A DNA stretch of 8,410 nucleotides from Bacillota bacterium (GTDB lineage: Bacteria; Bacillota; Desulfitobacteriia; Desulfitobacteriales; Desulfitobacteriaceae): positions 1 through 8,410 of the forward strand of contig JAEWCM010000132.1 of the NCBI GenBank assembly GCA_023390635.1, in the 5' to 3' direction. Below, piece after piece: positions 1 through 5,941 of the stretch. Each line of letters opens with the position of its first letter. Positions within the stretch are counted from its first letter, which is position 1. The notes below the pieces were generated by a model that did not search any database, was not told the DNA's origin, and worked only from the letters and a program-made list of their open reading frames with translations. Position numbers and translations under genes: made by a program.

Positions 1-16
1 TAAGGAGGAGAATCTT

Positions 17-556
17 ATGGCCAAGATATTAATCGCATACTATTCACGCAAAGGTCAGAATTATGTAAGCGGTTCTATCAGAGATTTAAAAGTTGGCAAT
101 ACGGAAACGGTTGCAGGAATGGTAAAAGAGATTACAGGCGGAGATATGTTTCAGATTGATACCGTAAAAGAGTATCCGGTGGATTACCATGAAACGACCA
201 GAGTTGCACAGCAAGAACTTCGGGCCAAAGAGCGCCTAGAGCTAACCGCACATGTACCTAATATGGAAGAATTTGATACCATAATTTTAGGATATCCCAA
301 TTGGTGGGCAACCATGCCTATGGCGGTATATACGTTCTTAGAGGAATATGATTTTTCGGGAAAGACCATTCTCCCTTACTGTACCCATGAAGGCAGCGGG
401 TTAAGCGGTACAGAAAGTGATATTGCAAAGACGTGCCCGGCGGCGAATGTAGGAAAAGGGCTGGCCATTCATGGGACTCATGCAGCATCTGCAAAAAAGG
501 ACGTAGAATTCTGGTTAAGAAAGAATTTAATGCTGGCAAGAGGTGATATTGAATGA
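17..556 (+). CDS. Flavodoxin-like protein (flavodoxin_4 type), cytoplasmic
   Basis: This 179-residue flavodoxin-fold protein probably binds FMN and carries electrons or acts as an NAD(P)H-linked reductase in the cytoplasm. The first beta strand and phosphate loop begin at KILIAYYSRKG (residues 3-13). About 14 residues of insertion (14-27) precede the second half of the loop, GNTE (27-30), so the phosphate loop is split, as in the long-loop flavodoxin_4 group. The aromatic isoalloxazine-contact region is DTIILGYPNWWATMP (87-101), and the late loop THEGSG (123-128) is also typical. No signal peptide is visible. A strong AAGGAGGAG site at 2-10 lies six bases before the ATG, which fixes the start. 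The stop overlaps the MerR gene start (ATGA), so the two are translationally coupled. The promoter must lie left of the window. The fold is well supported; the substrate or redox partner is unknown. Confidence 0.9.
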   Translation: MAKILIAYYSRKGQNYVSGSIRDLKVGNTETVAGMVKEITGGDMFQIDTVKEYPVDYHETTRVAQQELRAKERLELTAHVPNMEEFDTIILGYPNWWATMPMAVYTFLEEYDFSGKTILPYCTHEGSGLSGTESDIAKTCPAANVGKGLAIHGTHAASAKKDVEFWLRKNLMLARGDIE

Positions 557-957
557 CGATTACAGAAGTAAGTAAAAAGTTTAATCTTTCGCAGGACACG
601 CTCCGATATTATGAACGTATCGGACTTATTCCCGGTATAGCCCGCAATAAAAGCGGAATTCGGGATTATACGGAAGAGGATTGCAGGTGGATTGAATTCA
701 TCAAATGTATGCGAAACGCAGGGCTGCCGATTGAAGTATTGATTGAGTATGTCTCAATGTTTCAAAAGGGAGACTCGACCGTTGATGCCAGAAAAGAACT
801 TTTAATTGAGCAACGCGATCAGCTGGCCGCAAAAACGGAAGAAATGCGGAAAACGCTGGAACGGTTGAATTATAAAATTGAAAGATATGAACAGGCCATT
901 ATGCCGTCAGAGCACGAGTTAAAAAGTCTGATGAATAATTCGGAGGATAGGAAATGA
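553..957 (+). CDS. MerR-family transcriptional regulator, AdhR/NmlR-like
   Basis: This is a 134-residue MerR-family DNA-binding regulator. The N-terminal winged helix-turn-helix is clear: ITEVSKKFNLSQDTLRYYE (3-21), then GLIPGIARNKSGIRDYTEED (24-43). Residues about 80-116 are a charged heptad-rich helix that would form the antiparallel dimer coiled coil. The motif FIKCMRNAG (49-57) places a cysteine at residue 52. In Bacillus AdhR, a cysteine at the matching position is needed for the response to aldehydes and other electrophiles, so I infer a thiol-based sensor; there is no C-terminal metal-binding cysteine cluster. The gene overlaps the preceding flavodoxin by ATGA. Its likely target is the MerR-type promoter at 2136-2166, about 1.2 kb downstream, and possibly the promoter of its own operon, outside the window. 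The family is certain; the inducer is inferred. Confidence 0.93.
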   Translation: MTITEVSKKFNLSQDTLRYYERIGLIPGIARNKSGIRDYTEEDCRWIEFIKCMRNAGLPIEVLIEYVSMFQKGDSTVDARKELLIEQRDQLAAKTEEMRKTLERLNYKIERYEQAIMPSEHELKSLMNNSEDRK

Positions 958-1025
958 TGACAAGCACTTCCTACGATGTGTCAATGAAGCAGCAGCTCGG
1001 ACGGAGGGAAATAAGTAACAATTAA
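954..1025 (+). CDS. Very short ORF (23 codons), possible gene remnant
   Basis: A 23-codon reading frame starts ATG ATG at 954-959. Its first ATG overlaps the MerR stop codon (ATGA), and a GGAGG-like site lies at 942-946 within the end of the MerR gene. It ends with TAA at 1023-1025. The product begins MMTSTSYDVS and ends QQLGRREISNN; I do not recognise it as a complete protein. The position and ribosome site mimic a coupled downstream cistron, so it could be the start of a gene whose body was deleted, or a genuine leader peptide. The KQQLGRRE segment is vaguely like the AGRxxLG start of carboxymuconolactone decarboxylase-like proteins, which often accompany this cupin type, but the match is too short to rely on. 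Confidence 0.3.
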   Translation: MMTSTSYDVSMKQQLGRREISNN

Positions 1026-1060
1026 AAAATAATAAAACCAAAAGTATTGGAGGTATATAT

Positions 1061-1477
1061 ATGAGTAAATCAACAGATTTAAGTAAAGGTGTTATTTTTT
1101 CTATCGGTGATAAACTGCCTGAAATGTTCAGTCAGTATTTTATTGGTCAGGCATATCTGAATATGTTAACAAAGACAGGGGTTCCCATTGGAAATGTGAC
1201 TTTTGAACCGGGAAGCCGCAATAACTGGCATATACATCATAAGGGCGGACAAATACTCTTAGTGACAGGTGGCCGAGGATATTATCAGGAATGGGGAAAA
1301 GAAGCCCAGGAGTTGCATCCCGGAGATGTGGTGAATATTCCGCCGGAAGTAAAACACTGGCACGGAGCAGCATGTGATAGCTGGTTTTCCCACCTGGCCG
1401 TGGAAGTACCGGCAGAAGGCGGCTCCAACGAATGGTTGGAATCTGTAACAGACGAAGTCTATCGTAAGTTGAAATAA
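1061..1477 (+). CDS. Single-domain metal-binding cupin protein
   Basis: This 138-residue protein has a single small beta-barrel cupin domain. Motif 1 is NNWHIHHKGGQILLV (54-68), with likely metal ligands H57, H59 and Q64. Motif 2 is GDVVNIPPEVKHWHGA (88-103), with the fourth ligand H99. Gln in place of the classical Glu, and the KHWHGA signature, match the cupin group that includes bacterial manganese-dependent hydroxynitrile lyase-like enzymes and many uncharacterised clostridial redox-operon cupins. W100 and H101 are also typical of that group. The enzymatic reaction here cannot be deduced from the sequence. A GGAGG at 1050-1054 sits six bases before the ATG. The gene lies in the MerR/flavodoxin operon, and a decayed copy of the 3' end of a related gene follows it at 1527-1604. 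Confidence 0.9.
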   Translation: MSKSTDLSKGVIFSIGDKLPEMFSQYFIGQAYLNMLTKTGVPIGNVTFEPGSRNNWHIHHKGGQILLVTGGRGYYQEWGKEAQELHPGDVVNIPPEVKHWHGAACDSWFSHLAVEVPAEGGSNEWLESVTDEVYRKLK

Positions 1478-1526
1478 GGGTTACCCTCATTTTCAAATGG
1501 AGCATATTTAGTCTATAAGAATTAGA

Positions 1527-1604
1527 ATGCGCGGTAGAATCTCCGTGACGGACGAAGTTTATCATTGGAATAAGAGAAACGATAGAAGTGGGATAAATGA
1601 GTAA
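1527..1604 (+). pseudogene. 3' remnant of a second cupin gene
   Basis: Between the cupin and the second flavodoxin, a short frame encodes ISVTDEVYHWNK, starting at 1539. It parallels the end of the intact cupin, ESVTDEVYRKLK. Over the stretch encoding VTDEVY, the DNA differs from the intact gene at only three bases, all third-codon positions that preserve the amino acid. That points to an older diverged paralogue rather than a fresh duplication. Everything upstream of this tail is missing. An in-frame ATG at 1527 gives a 25-codon ORF whose TAA (1602-1604) overlaps the start of the next flavodoxin, so its translation might still couple to that gene. I see no function for the peptide. Confidence 0.6.
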
Positions 1605-2070
1605 AACAGCAGTGGTATATTACTCCTATGGCAATAATACGAAAAGAATCGCGGAAATGATTCAGAGTAAGATGGGTGCGGAACTGTTTCGGATAGAGAC
1701 GGTCACACCATATACAGGAAGCTATAACGAAGTGGTGGACCAGGGAAAAATAGAAATTGATTCAGGATTCAACCCGCCGATCCAGCCGCTGAATATGCAG
1801 CTGAATCAATATGATACAATTATTCTCGGCACGCCGGTCTGGTGGTATACCTTGGCACCGGCAGTTTCAACATTTCTGGCAGAAACGGATTTGAGCGGCA
1901 AAAAAATCATTCCCTTTGCCACAAATGCCGGTTGGTTGGGGCATACCTTTCAGGATATCAAGAAACTGTGTTCTGCTTCAAAAGTTATGGATGGAATGAG
2001 CATTCAATTTTCAGAAAACACCTTGGAAACATCAATAAAAACGATAAATAGTTGGATAGAGTCTATATAG
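1597..2070 (+). CDS. Short-chain flavodoxin-like protein
   Basis: This is a 157-residue flavodoxin-fold protein. The FMN phosphate loop is compact: AVVYYSYGNNTKRIA (5-19), without the insertion seen in the other two flavodoxins of this locus. The flavin-contact region is YDTIILGTPVWWYTLAP (72-88), where the double Trp occupies the usual aromatic position. A third conserved block is KKIIPFATNAGWLG (102-115). It lacks a signal peptide and is probably a cytoplasmic electron carrier or flavoenzyme. The ribosome site (AAGTGGGA, 1586-1593) is weaker than its neighbours', and the ATG overlaps the end of the cupin remnant, so the start may depend on coupling. It is the last gene before the terminator at 2090-2133. 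The natural redox partner is unknown. Confidence 0.9.
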   Translation: MSKTAVVYYSYGNNTKRIAEMIQSKMGAELFRIETVTPYTGSYNEVVDQGKIEIDSGFNPPIQPLNMQLNQYDTIILGTPVWWYTLAPAVSTFLAETDLSGKKIIPFATNAGWLGHTFQDIKKLCSASKVMDGMSIQFSENTLETSIKTINSWIESI

Positions 2071-2089
2071 GATTTAAAATTAAATTTAA

Positions 2090-2133
2090 GCCAGCATTTT
2101 TCCATAGGGAAAGTGCTGGCCTTTTATCTTTTT
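2090..2133 (+). terminator. Intrinsic terminator after the cupin/flavodoxin operon
   Basis: An 11-bp stem pairs GCCAGCATTTT (2090-2100) with AAAGTGCTGGC (2110-2120), with one G-U wobble and a 9-base loop. It is followed by a T-rich run (2122-2133). It starts 20 bases after the flavodoxin stop and just before the next promoter, so it separates two transcription units. Confidence 0.85.
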
Positions 2134-2135
2134 AT

Positions 2136-2166
2136 TTGACATGGAGTTAACTCCAGATGCTAGGCT
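2136..2166 (+). promoter_or_regulatory. MerR-type promoter with palindromic operator
   Basis: A perfect -35 box TTGACA (2136-2141) is followed by the perfect 14-bp palindrome TGGAGTTAACTCCA (2142-2155). A weak -10 candidate TAGGCT (2161-2166) gives a 19-bp spacer. An over-long spacer filled by a dyad is the hallmark of promoters activated by MerR-family regulators, which twist the DNA to realign the two boxes. The AdhR/NmlR-like gene at 553-957 is the obvious regulator. The promoter would drive the lipo-flavodoxin, aldo/keto reductase, DUF362 and FMN-reductase genes. The architecture is seen directly; the pairing with this regulator is inferred. Confidence 0.8.
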
Positions 2167-2204
2167 TAGATTAACAGATGAATATGACTGGAGGAAAAAT
2201 GATT

Positions 2205-2924
2205 ATGAAAAAAAGGAATGCAATTGCTTATCTCTTTTCTGTTTTGATGATCATGATGGTCTTCTTAACCGCCTGTAACAGCAGTAATTTATCATCAGGC
2301 GGCAGTCCGCCATCGGATAGCAGCTCAGGGACAAGTGGAGGCGATTCATCCACTGCGGATAGCACGAACCAAGAACAGCCATCGTCTTCGGCTCCCGCCA
2401 AAATTCTGGTGGCCTATTTCTCCCGTGTCGGCTCTTCTTCGTTCGACAATAATGTGGACGTCGTTACATCTGCAAGCTTGAGAACAGGGGACAACGGTCT
2501 GAGCGGGAATACGGAAGTGATCGCAGACATGATACAGAAAGCGGTGGGCGGGGATCGTTTCCAGATTGTAACCGTAAACCCTTATCCCAGTGATTATGAT
2601 ACACTTGTGGATCAAGGAAAAAAGGAACAGGAAGAGAATTATCAACCGGCGCTGAAAACGAAAGTAGAAAATATAGAATCGTATGATGTGATTTTTATTG
2701 GCTCACCTATGTGGTGGGGGACAATAGCTCCGCCTGTCAGAACATTTCTGTCTGAAAATGATTTTTCCGGAAAAACTATAATACCGTTTACCACACATGA
2801 GGGAAGTGGCTTGGGAAGGAGCGTTGAAGATATTAAAAAACTTTCTCCGAAGGCAAACGTAGCGGGCTTGGTGTGCGGGGCAGGGATGCCGATAATGCAC
2901 AGAATACGGTATCAGACTGGCTGA
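2205..2924 (+). CDS. Lipoprotein-anchored flavodoxin, C-terminus frameshifted
   Basis: This appears to be an exported flavodoxin tethered to the outer face of the membrane. Counting from the ATG at 2205, residues 1-23 form a lipoprotein signal (MKKRN, hydrophobic core, lipobox LTAC) with C24 as the lipidation site. Residues 25-64 are a Ser/Gly/Pro-rich linker. The flavodoxin_4 domain runs from AKILVAYFSRVG (65-76) through a long phosphate-loop insertion to GNTE (101-104), IGSPMWWGTIAP (165-176) and TTHEGSG (196-202). The start could also be ATG 2199; GGAGG at 2190-2194 is 10 bases from 2205 and 4 from 2199. After residue about 224 the frame goes wrong and stops at 2924. The neighbouring frame, from about 2876 to TGA 2945-2947, encodes the expected ending (DADNAQNTVSDWLKKIGIAQ). 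One base seems to be missing near 2876-2880. It is the first gene after the MerR-type promoter. Confidence 0.85.
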   Translation: MKKRNAIAYLFSVLMIMMVFLTACNSSNLSSGGSPPSDSSSGTSGGDSSTADSTNQEQPSSSAPAKILVAYFSRVGSSSFDNNVDVVTSASLRTGDNGLSGNTEVIADMIQKAVGGDRFQIVTVNPYPSDYDTLVDQGKKEQEENYQPALKTKVENIESYDVIFIGSPMWWGTIAPPVRTFLSENDFSGKTIIPFTTHEGSGLGRSVEDIKKLSPKANVAGLVCGAGMPIMHRIRYQTG

Positions 2925-2990
2925 AAAAAATCGGGATCGCCCAATGAAGGTCAGAAAAATGATTAAGATCATACAAGAGGTGGAGATTTA

Positions 2991-4145
2991 ATGGATTTAG
3001 CAGAAGAAAAAAAATTGGGTTTTGGATGTATGCGTCTCCCGACCCTGGACAAAGATGATCCGGTTTCATTTAATTTTGAATTAATAGAGAAGCTGTTTGA
3101 TGCTTTTTTGGATAAGGGATTTACCTATTTTGACACTGCGTACACCTACCATGGTTATCATGCAGAAGAGGCTGTACGCAAAGCATTGGTGGAACGCCAT
3201 CCCAGAGATTCTTTCCAATTGGCAACTAAAATGCCCCTGCGTGACTTTAAAGATGGCGATGATTTGGTAAAGATCTTCAATGAGCAGCTGGCAAATTGCG
3301 GGGTAGAGTTTTTTGATTTTTATCTGCTGCATAATATGGGACACAATGTCTATGAAAAATGCCGCAAATATGACGCGTTTCATTTTGTCCAGCTGAAAAA
3401 AGCAGAAGGAAAAATCCGCTCTGCAGGCATGTCTTTCCACGATACTCCCGAACTTCTGGAGGAGATTCTGGCGCAATATGGTGATTGCCTGGACTTTATT
3501 CAGCTGCAGATCAACTATATGGACTGGGAGCAGCCTAATGTACAGTCCCGTCGCTGTCTGGAAATTGCAAACAGGTATAATAAGCCGGTTATCGTGATGG
3601 AGCCATGCAAAGGCGGCACCCTGATTAATGTCCCTGAGGAAGCTGAAAAACTGATGAAGCAATATCATCCGGATGCTTCAGTCGCCAGTTGGGCATTGCG
3701 TTTCGCAGCCAGCCAGAAAGGTGTATTTTGTGTCTTAAGCGGTATGAATACATTGGAACAGGTTGAGGATAACACCTCCACTTTTGCTGACTTCAGGCCT
3801 CTGAATGAAGAAGAGCGCGCCGTTATAGCAAAAGTGACGGAGATTATCAATGCCAATACCGCCGTAGCTTGTACTGCCTGCAACTATTGTACCCATGGCT
3901 GCCCGAAGAACATTGCCATTCCTCAGTATTTTGCTTTGTATAACAACATCATGCGCAAGACGGGAAGCTTCTCCAGCCAGATGGTGTACTACAATAATAC
4001 GGCGATTTCCCACGGTAAAGCCAGCGACTGCATTGATTGCGGTAAATGCGAACAGGCTTGCCCGCAGCATCTGCCGATCAGAGAATATCTAAAGGATGTT
4101 GTAGATAAATTCGAGAAGCACAGCATTGTTCCAACGAGAAAGTAA
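2991..4145 (+). CDS. Aldo/keto reductase with C-terminal 2x[4Fe-4S] domain
   Basis: This 384-residue, probably cytoplasmic protein reduces or oxidises carbonyl compounds using NAD(P)H, fused to a ferredoxin-like tail. The (beta/alpha)8 domain spans about 1-285. The expected catalytic tetrad can be placed as D48 and Y53 in FDTAYTYHG, K80 in LATKMP and H114 in YLLHNMG. The tail holds two ferredoxin Cys clusters: CTACNYCTHGCP (C294, C297, C300, C304) and CIDCGKCEQACP (C347, C350, C353, C357), enough for two [4Fe-4S] clusters. This fusion is common in anaerobic Firmicutes and suggests electron exchange with a flavodoxin or ferredoxin, for which this locus supplies candidates. The start is ATG 2991 after an AGGTGGAG site. 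It lies 43 bases after the restored end of the lipo-flavodoxin and 38 bases before the DUF362 gene, so the genes are probably co-transcribed. The physiological substrate is not known. Confidence 0.93.
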   Translation: MDLAEEKKLGFGCMRLPTLDKDDPVSFNFELIEKLFDAFLDKGFTYFDTAYTYHGYHAEEAVRKALVERHPRDSFQLATKMPLRDFKDGDDLVKIFNEQLANCGVEFFDFYLLHNMGHNVYEKCRKYDAFHFVQLKKAEGKIRSAGMSFHDTPELLEEILAQYGDCLDFIQLQINYMDWEQPNVQSRRCLEIANRYNKPVIVMEPCKGGTLINVPEEAEKLMKQYHPDASVASWALRFAASQKGVFCVLSGMNTLEQVEDNTSTFADFRPLNEEERAVIAKVTEIINANTAVACTACNYCTHGCPKNIAIPQYFALYNNIMRKTGSFSSQMVYYNNTAISHGKASDCIDCGKCEQACPQHLPIREYLKDVVDKFEKHSIVPTRK

Positions 4146-4183
4146 TGCTGTACTTCAAAAATTAATTAGAAGGTTAGGTGGAA

Positions 4184-5278
4184 ATGATAAAGAAATCAGT
4201 TAGGACAGAACAACATGAGACAAAGCATGAAATAAAAGAACAAAAAACGATTACGCGCAGAAATTTTCTTAAGGGGAGCCTTGTAACTGTTGCAGGGGTG
4301 GCGGCTGGCGGCTTATTAACAGGCTGCGGAAATATTGGGGAAACGTCGGAGTCATCGAAAGCGGCCAATGGCACAGTGGATTCTCCGACAGGGACGACAG
4401 ATGAAACAGCGGGTGGAGCATCCAAAGTCTACATGACAACCGATATCAGCCCTAATGGTTTGATGGCAGCCTATAACGCTTTGGGACGCGAAGCGAAGGG
4501 TAAGGTGGCAGTCAAGATCAGTACAGGTGAGCCGGGAGGTAATTACTACCTGTCGCCAAATCTTATCAAAGATCTTGTTCAGCACGTCAGCGGAACGATC
4601 GTGGAGTGCAACACGGCTTACGGTGGCAAGCGGGCCAGCACAGCGTCACATCTACAGGCAGCTAGAGATCATGGGTTCACAGCCATTGCCAACGTCGATA
4701 TTATGGATGCGGACGGCTCGACCAGTTTACCGGTCAAGAACGGGACGCATCTGAAGGAAGATCGGGTGGGTTCTCATTTAAATAACTATGATTTTCTGAT
4801 CGTGCTGTCCCACTTTAAAGGTCACGCTATGGGGGGCATGGGCGGAGCAATTAAAAATATGTCGATCGGTATCGCATCTTCCAGCGGAAAGAGTTTGATT
4901 CACAGTGCGGGAACAGCGACCTCCGGTTTCAGCATGAGCACCCCTCAGGATGATTTTTTGGAATCTATGGCGGAAGCGGCAAAGGCTGTTGCTGATTATG
5001 AAGGCGACCATATTTTGTATATCAGCGTGATGAATAACCTGTCTGTTGACTGCGACTGCGACTCAAGCCCAGCCGTTCCGACAATGAAAGACATCGGTAT
5101 TCTTTCGTCCCTGGACCCGGTAGCGCTAGATAAGGCTTGTGTGGATCTCGTGTATGCGGCACCTGACGGAAAAAACCTGATTGAGCGGATCGAGTCAAAA
5201 AACGGCACACACACGCTGGACCACGCGGAAAAGATTGGTCTAGGCAGCAAAACTTATCAATTGATAAGGAATTGGTAA
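4184..5278 (+). CDS. Tat-exported lipoprotein with DUF362 domain
   Basis: This is a 364-residue DUF362-family protein with a twin-arginine signal. An unusually long charged N-region (1-23) precedes TRRNFLK (24-30), a hydrophobic segment, and a lipobox LLTGC with C48 as the likely lipidation site. A Gly/Ser/Thr-rich linker runs to about residue 80. The DUF362 core is well kept: KVAVKISTGEPGG (107-119), VECNTAYGGKRA (140-151), LSHFKGHAMGGMGGAIKNMS (208-227) and VDCDC (288-292), followed by KDIGILSSLDPVALDKACVD (302-321). C142, C290, C292 and C319 could bind metal or an iron-sulfur cluster; Tat export fits a protein folded with cofactor in the cytoplasm. The exact activity of this family is unproven. 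ATG 4184 was chosen; GTG 4178 in the same frame is possible because the ribosome site (AGAAGG, 4168-4173) suits either. Confidence 0.9.
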   Translation: MIKKSVRTEQHETKHEIKEQKTITRRNFLKGSLVTVAGVAAGGLLTGCGNIGETSESSKAANGTVDSPTGTTDETAGGASKVYMTTDISPNGLMAAYNALGREAKGKVAVKISTGEPGGNYYLSPNLIKDLVQHVSGTIVECNTAYGGKRASTASHLQAARDHGFTAIANVDIMDADGSTSLPVKNGTHLKEDRVGSHLNNYDFLIVLSHFKGHAMGGMGGAIKNMSIGIASSSGKSLIHSAGTATSGFSMSTPQDDFLESMAEAAKAVADYEGDHILYISVMNNLSVDCDCDSSPAVPTMKDIGILSSLDPVALDKACVDLVYAAPDGKNLIERIESKNGTHTLDHAEKIGLGSKTYQLIRNW

Positions 5279-5308
5279 TAAGAAATCGATCGGAGGAATA
5301 ATGGAACG

Positions 5309-5861
5309 ATGAAAGTTTTGTTGGTGAATGGTAGCCCGCATGATAAAGGGTGCACCTATACGGCCTTGGGAGAAGTGGCCGGAACGCTGAATGAGGCAGG
5401 AATCGAAACAGGAATTTTTCAAATCGGCGTGAAGCCGCTGGCCGGATGCATCGCCTGCTTAAAATGCCGGGAAACCGGGCGGTGTGTCTTCCATGACCGG
5501 GTCAATGAATTTCTTGAGATGGCCTCAGACTTTGACGGCTTTGTGTTTGGCTCGCCTGTGCATTACGCGTCCGCGGGCGACCGTCGTTGTATCGGCCAGA
5601 AGATCGGGGACGACGGCGGCATTTGACCAACTGAATAAATACCTTACTTGGGCGGAAATGCCTGTAATATCTTCGCGGTATTGGAATATGGTACACGGCA
5701 ATACGCCGGAGGAGGTAAAAGAGGACTTAGAGGGCATGCAGGTCATGCGCACGCTGGGAAGGAATATGGCATGGTTTTTGAAATGCAAAGAGGCCGGGAT
5801 CAAAGCCGGGGTTCCTTTCCCCGAACGAGAAAAGAGAATATCGACCAATTTTATCCGGTAA
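5309..5861 (+). pseudogene. NADPH-dependent FMN reductase-like gene, disrupted by internal deletion
   Basis: The first part (5309-5626) reads as a flavodoxin-like FMN reductase: MKVLLVNGSPHDKGCTYTAL, then the cysteine motif CIACLKCRETGRC, then GFVFGSPVHYAS. It then runs out of frame to a TGA at 5624-5626. From 5577, a different frame carries the family's second half: ATVVVSARRSGTTAAFDQLNKY, YWNMVHGNTPEEV, MRTLGRNMAW and a normal end TNFIR (TAA 5859-5861). Relative to intact relatives, the central stretch after HYAS (roughly 25-30 residues) is missing, so an out-of-frame deletion near 5573-5578 explains both the frame change and the short length. GGAGG at 5292-5296 precedes the start by 12 bases. 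A three-codon ORF (ATG 5301, M-E-R-stop) lies between and overlaps the start as ATGA. This was probably the last gene of the AKR/DUF362 operon and is probably non-functional. Confidence 0.8.
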
Positions 5862-5941
5862 AAATCATAAAGTCGGAAATCGGGCAGGAAACCGAAATTC
5901 CCATGATTACGGAAAGGCGTGGTATAATGAAGGTCAAATGA
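5862..5941 (+). other. Unassigned stretch between two pseudogenes
   Basis: These 80 bases show no recognisable gene. One frame reads EIPMITERRGIMKVK and stops at TGA 5939-5941; another reads NSHDYGKAWYNEGQ. Neither matches a family I can name. A sequence TGGTATAAT at 5920-5928 resembles an extended -10 box, but no -35 is visible and the only thing downstream is a gene remnant. It may be the scar where the methyltransferase lost its 5' part. Confidence 0.4.

Noticed and set aside
3081..3668. Long open frame of 195 codons on the minus strand
   Set aside because: It is fully antisense to the well-conserved aldo/keto reductase and has no recognisable domain.
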